Positions 57,411 through 64,000 of a stretch of 64,000 nt of DNA are shown here, in pieces (the stretch's first letter is position 1; each line of letters opens with the position of its first letter). The translations under genes were made by a program, and so were the position numbers. Source of the stretch: Paulinella micropora (lineage: Eukaryota > Cercozoa > Imbricatea > Euglyphida); assembly GCA_009731375.1 (NCBI GenBank), contig BJOX01000168.1, forward strand, positions 627,240-691,239. Reading direction: 5' to 3'. The notes under the pieces were generated by a model, which ran no database searches, was not told the DNA's origin, and saw only the letters and a list, made by a program, of their open reading frames with translations.

Positions 57411-57617
57411 ATGCATGTATGTATGTATGTATGTATGTATGTATGTATGTATGCATGCATGCATGCATGCATGCATGCGTGTATGTATGTATGTATGTAT
57501 GTATGTATGCATGTATGTATGCATGTTATGCATGTTATGTATGTATGTATGTATGTATGTATGTATGCATGTATGCATGCATGTATGCATGTATGTATGT
57601 ATGTATGTATGTATGTA

Positions 57618-57650
<33 letters not shown>

Positions 57651-57889
57651 ATGTATGTATGTATGTATGTTTGTACGTATGTATGTATGTATGTATGTAT
57701 GTATGTTAGTATGTATGTGTGTATGCATGTATGTATGTATGTATGTATGTATGTATGTATGTATGTACGTATGTACGTATGTATGTATGTATGTATGTAT
57801 GTATGTATGTATGTATGTATGTATGTAGGTATGTAGGTATGTATGTAGGTATGTATGTATGTATGTATGTTTGTATGTATGTATGTATG

Positions 57890-57953
<64 letters not shown>

Positions 57954-59703
57954 TGTTATGTATGTATTTATGTATGTATGTATGTATGTATGCATGCATG
58001 CATGCATGTATGTATGTGTGTATGTATGTATGTATGCATGTATGTATGTATGTATGTATGCATGCATGCATGCATGCATGTATGTATGCATCTATGTATG
58101 TATGTATGTATGTATGCATGTATGCATGTATGCATGTATGTATGTATGTATGTATGTATGTATGTATGTATGTCTATATGTATGTATGTATGTATGTATG
58201 CATGTATGTATGTATGTATGTATGTATGCATGCATGCATGCATGCATGCATGTATGTATGTATGTATGTATGTATGTATGTATGTATGTATGTATGTATG
58301 TATGTATGTATGTATGTATGTATGTATGTATGTATGTATGTATGTATGTATGTATGTACGTACGTATGTATGTAAGTATGTATGTATGTATGTATGTATG
58401 TATGCATGCATGCATGCATGCATGCATGCATGTATGTATGTATGTATGTATGTATGTATGTATGTATGTATGTATGTACGTATGTATGCATGTATGTATG
58501 TATGTATGTATGTATGTATGTATGTACGTATATAAATATGTATGCATGTATGTATGTATGTATGCATGCATGTATGTATGTATGTATGTATGTATGTATG
58601 TATGTATGTATGTATGTATGTATGCATGTATGTATGTATGTATGCATGTATGTATGTATGTATGTATGTATGTATGTATGTATGCATGTATGTATGTATG
58701 TATGTATGTATGTATGTATGTATGTATGTATGTATGTATGTATGTANNNNNNNNNNTCTCTCTCTCTCTCTCTGTATGTATGTATGTATGTATGTAAGTA
58801 TGTATGCAAGTATGTATGCATGTATGTATGTATGCATGCATGCATGCATGTATGTATGCATGTATGTATGTATGTATGCATGCATGTATGTATGTATGTA
58901 TGTATGTATGTATGTATGTATGTATGCATGCATGCATGCATGCATGTATGTATGCATGTATGTATGCATGTATGTATGTATTTATGTATGCATGTATGTA
59001 TGTATGTATGTATGTATGTATATATGTATGTATGTATGTATGTATGCATGTATGTATGTATGTATGTATGTATGTATGTATGCATGCATGCATGCATGTA
59101 TGTATGTATGTATGTATGTATGTATGTATGCATGTATGTATGTATGTATGTACGTACGGATGTATGTATGTATGTATGTATGTATGTATGTATGTATGCA
59201 TGTATGTATGAATGTATGTATGTATGCATGTATGCATGTATGTATGTATGTATGTATGTATATATGTATGTATGTATGTATGTATGCATGTATGTATGTA
59301 TGTATGTATGTATGCATGCATGCATGCATGCATGCATGCATGCATGTATGTATGTATGTATGTATGTATGTATGTATGCATGTATGTATGTATGTATGTA
59401 TGTATGTATGTACGTACGTATGTATGTATGTATGTCTGTGTATGCATGCATGCATGCATGCATGTATGTATGTATGTATGTATGTACGTATGTATGCATG
59501 TATGTATGTATGTATGTATTTATGTATGTATGTACGTATATAAATATGTATGTATGTATGTATGCATGTATGCATGCATGCATGTATGTATGTATGTATG
59601 TATGTATGTATGTATGTATGTACGTATGTATGCATGTATGTATGTATGTATGCATGTATGTATGTATGTATGTATGTATGTATGTATTTATTTATGTGTG
59701 CAT

Positions 59704-59745
<42 letters not shown>

Positions 59746-59974
59746 GTATGTATGTATGTATGTATGTATGTAAGTATGTATGTATGTATGTATGTATGTA
59801 TGTATGCATGCATGCATGCATGTATGTATGCATGTATGTATGTATGTATGCATGTATGTATGCATGTATGTATGCATGCATGCATGCATGCATGTATGTA
59901 TGCATGTATGCATGAATGTATGTATGTATTTATGTATGCATGTATGTATGTATGTATGTATGTATGTATATATG

Positions 59975-60006
<32 letters not shown>

Positions 60007-60421
60007 CATGCATGCATGCATGTATGTATGTATGTATGTATGTATGTATGTATGTATGTACGTACGTACGTATGTATGTATGTATGTATGTATGTATGTA
60101 TGTGTATGTATGTATGTATGCATGCATGCATGCATGCATGCATGCATGCATGCATGCATGTATGTATGTATGTATGTATGTATGTATGTATGTATGTACG
60201 TATGTATGCATGTATGTATGTATGTATGTATGTATGTATGTATGTACGTATATAAATATGTATGTATGTATGTATGTATGTATGCATGCATGCATGTATG
60301 TATGTATGTATGTATGTATGTATGTATGTATGTATGTATGTATGTGTGTATGTATGTATGTATGTATGTATGTATGTATGCATGTATGTGTGTATGTATG
60401 TATGTATGTATGTATGTGTGC

Positions 60422-60477
<56 letters not shown>

Positions 60478-60545
60478 GTATGTATGTATGTATGTATGTA
60501 TGTATGTATGTATGTATGTATGTATGTATGTACGTACGTATGTAC
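57411..60545. repeat. (TATG)n array, over 3 kb, with (TGCA), (CGTA) and (TC)n interruptions
   Basis: Recurrent 'tacgtatataaatatgtatg' occurs near 58524, 59532 and 60244, and 'tgcatgtctctc' near 59698 and 60418, suggesting ~0.7-1-kb higher-order duplication. A 10-N gap at 58747-58756. Confidence 0.95.
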
Positions 60546-60591
60546 CTATGACCTGGTGATCCATTCATAACTGCTTTACTTGTGCTATAGC

Positions 60592-60593
60592 TG

Positions 60594-60683
<90 letters not shown>

Positions 60684-60700
60684 CCTATCTATTTATCTAT

Positions 60701-60785
<85 letters not shown>

Positions 60786-60810
60786 CATCTATTCATCTAT
60801 CTATCCATCC

Positions 60811-60894
<84 letters not shown>

Positions 60895-60895
60895 G
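60592..60895. repeat. (TATC)n array
   Basis: Nearly pure for 300 bp. Confidence 0.96.
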
Positions 60896-61076
60896 TAGAA
60901 CCTTCAGACTGCATACATTCTAAGCTTAGTGCTTCCTCCCAGCCCGCTACCCAGCCTCCGTCTGGAGGCGGGGTGGAATGGATGCCTATGTCTTCGGATA
61001 TGCAGAGCTGATAGACCAAACATATCTATCTATCTATCTATCTACCTATCTATCCATCTATCCACCTATCTATCTA
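60896..61076. other. Unique connector and short (TATC)n
   Basis: Contains 'ggatgcctatgtcttcggat', the inverse of the connector at 46335-46354. Confidence 0.7.
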
Positions 61077-61547
<471 letters not shown>

Positions 61548-62985
61548 ATATTACCTGATTGGCCATTGATGAATGTTTTACTTGCCCCAAAGCTTCTGCG
61601 TGAAATTCCTACATTACATACATACATACATAGAAATGTAGAAATATAGAACATAGAAACATAGAAACATAGAAACATACATACATACATACATACATTA
61701 CATACACACATACATAGATACATACATACATACATTACATACATACATACATAGGTACATACATACATTACATACATACATGCACACATACATACATACA
61801 TACATACATACATACATACATACGTACGTACATACGTACATATATGCATACATACATACATACATACATACATACATACATACATACATACATACATACA
61901 TACATACATTACATACATACATACATATATTACATACATACATTACATACATTACATACACACATTATATACACACATACATACATACATGCATACATAC
62001 ATACATGCATACATACATACCTACATACATACCTACATACATACCTACATACATACCTACATACCTACATACATACATACATACATACATACATACATAC
62101 ATACATACATGCATGCATACATACATACATACATACATACATACATACATACATACATACATACATACATACATACATACGTACGTACGTACGTACATAT
62201 ATGCATACATACATGCATACATACATACATACATGCATACATACATACATACATACATACATACATACATACATTACATACATACATTACATACACCACA
62301 TACACACATACATACATACATACATACATACATACATACATTACATACTTACATACATATATACATACATACATACATTACATACATACCTACCTACATA
62401 CCTACATACCTACATACCTACATACCTACATACATACATACATACATACATACATACATACATACATACATACATACACACATGCATACATACATACATA
62501 CATACATACATACATACATACATACGTACGTACGTACGTACATATGTACATACATGCATGCATACATACATACAGGCATACATACATACATACATACATA
62601 CATACATACATACATGCATGCATACATGCTTACATACATACATACATACATACATACATGCATACATACCGAATATATCTCTGGGGCCGCAGCAAAGATA
62701 GTGGGTCGACATACATACATACATACATACATACATACATACATACATACATACATACATACATACATACATAAATACATACATGCATGCATGCATGCAT
62801 GAATGCATACATGAATACATACATACATACATACATACATACATACATACATACATAACGTACATATATGCATACATACATACATACATACATACATCCA
62901 TACATACATACATACATACATACATACATACATACATACATACATACATCACACATACATACATACATACATGCATACATACATA
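61548..62985. repeat. (CATA)n with (CGTA), (CCTA) and (TGCA) blocks
   Basis: The ordered blocks (CCTA)n, (CATA)n, (CGTA)n, 'catatatgcatac' recur from ~61740, ~62000 and ~62390, indicating large-unit duplication. Confidence 0.92.
62671..62712 (+). repeat. Spacer 'ccgaatatatctctggggcc', copy 1
   Basis: Followed by 'gcaaagatagtgggtcg'. The second copy is at 62990-63030. Confidence 0.85.
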
Positions 62986-62989
62986 CATA

Positions 62990-63030
62990 CCGAATATATC
63001 TCTGGGGCCGCGGCAAAGATAGTGGGTCGG
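62990..63030 (+). repeat. Spacer 'ccgaatatatctctggggcc', copy 2
   Basis: Two differences from copy 1, at the end of the CATA array. Confidence 0.85.
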
Positions 63031-63425
63031 CATTTTTTCATATCGCTAACCAATTTTGAACGATCTCCCTACCATGCAAACAAACCAACAAATCAAAAAC
63101 CAACAAACAAACGAACAAATTATTTTTAGCGGGGGGCGGGGGGGGGGGGGGGAAAAAAAAAAAAAAANNNNNNNNNNATGCAGCACAAAACAAGAGAAAG
63201 ACAAAGACAAAGAAAAAGACAAAGGCAAAGACAAAGACAAAGACAAAGACAAAGACAGAAAGACAGAAAGACAGAAAGACAAAAAGTGAAAAAGTGAAAA
63301 AGTGAAAAAATGACAAAGACAACGACAAAGAAAGACACGGACCAAGACAAAGAAAAGACAAAGACAAAGACAAAGACAAAGACAAAGGCAAAGGCACATA
63401 CAAGACCAGGGAGAAAAACTAATAC

Positions 63426-63469
<44 letters not shown>
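63031..63469. repeat. G/A homopolymers, (AAAGAC)n and (AAT)n
   Basis: A poly-G/poly-A run abuts the 10-N gap 63168-63177, followed by AAAGAC hexamers, then (AAT)n from ~63421 to the SINE. Confidence 0.9.
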
Positions 63470-63735
63470 GTGCTTCTCTGTCAATGGCTGATGCATTTCT
63501 GCACATGCGCCTCCATCGTCTCACCCGTAAGGGGAGTACGAAGAATTGACGATAAGCTCTAATGACACCCCCGCAAGGGCAGTTCCAACACTTCCAGACG
63601 GGCCGGTATGTTCAATGAAAATACTGGTCCAGACGGATCGGTATGTTCAATGAAAATACTGGTGGCACCGACGGGAATCGAACTGGCGACAGGGCCCAGA
63701 TGGTAGAACTTGACCACTGGGCTATCACGGTGTCC
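63470..63735 (-). mobile_element. tRNA-derived SINE, copy 2 (complete, ~266 bp)
   Basis: The minus strand reads the tRNA-like head (GGACACCGTG..., A box and B box as in copy 1), two ~35-bp tandem body units, a linker, a stem-loop (CTCCCC-TTAC-GGGTGAG) and the 47-bp tail shared with the LINE, then TATTATT. (AAT)n on the plus strand flanks both ends, that is (ATT)n in the sense direction. It has no coding capacity and depends on a LINE for copying. Confidence 0.88.
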
Positions 63736-63792
<57 letters not shown>

Positions 63793-63813
63793 TGTAATAA
63801 TAGTAATAATAAC

Positions 63814-63847
<34 letters not shown>

Positions 63848-63877
63848 GTAGTAGTAGTAGTAGTGATAAAATAATAA

Positions 63878-63960
<83 letters not shown>
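63736..63960. repeat. (AAT)n and (AGT)n arrays between two SINE copies
   Basis: AAT triplets, a central AGT block, then AAT again. Confidence 0.95.
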
Positions 63961-64000
63961 GTGCTTCTCTGTCAATGGCTGATGCATTTCTGCACATGCG
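63961..64000 (-). mobile_element. SINE copy 3, 3' end only (cut by the window edge)
   Basis: All 40 bases are identical to 63470-63509, again directly next to (AAT)n. Confidence 0.85.

Overview
This is eukaryotic nuclear DNA from a repeat-dominated genome. It holds retrotransposons with long open frames, a tRNA-derived SINE, inverted-repeat elements and enormous di-, tri- and tetranucleotide arrays, interrupted by runs of N. No host protein-coding gene, rRNA or intact tRNA gene could be supported. A protist or alga would fit (a chromerid such as Chromera is only a guess); the sequence does not name the species.

Layout. 1-2935 is the 5' part of a Ty3/gypsy-like element on the minus strand: LTR, leader, and a gag frame that runs off the left edge. 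3642-4501 is a MITE-like element with 32-bp terminal inverted repeats. 5075-11760 is a nearly complete LINE, lying between two (ATT)n arrays, with ORF1-like, endonuclease and reverse transcriptase modules in one frame. 11.7-18 kb is mostly triplet and dinucleotide repeats plus a first SINE copy at 13125. 18-25 kb is non-coding and contains a 2.1-kb inverted-repeat element with a CTAA target duplication (19577-21680) and a decayed gypsy pol relic. 24927-35321 is a complete young gypsy element (247-bp LTRs with 3 differences, CAAA target duplication) inserted inside the same pol relic. 36-63 kb is almost entirely simple repeats ((TATC)n, (CTTA)n, (TA)n, (TATG)n and others), punctuated by recurring short unique spacers and by six copies of a repeat with one constant 3' end. 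63.47-64 kb holds two more SINE copies, again bounded by (AAT)n.

How the parts fit. The SINE and the LINE share their last ~47 bp and the same (TATTAT)n tail, and every visible junction of both lies in (ATT)n read on the element's sense strand. This looks like an autonomous/parasite pair that uses a microsatellite as target or tail. A second, unrelated repeat shows LINE-like 5' truncation inside (TATC)n. The gypsy element joins gag and pol in one frame through a single UGA followed by CGG, and its Gag carries a CCCH zinc finger instead of a retroviral zinc knuckle. The LINE frame continues past a single TAA into a tail with a SUMO-interaction-like motif, an RGRP AT-hook core and a PIP-box-like motif.

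Limits: all homology calls were made by eye from motifs and from comparison of copies inside the window. No database search was possible.
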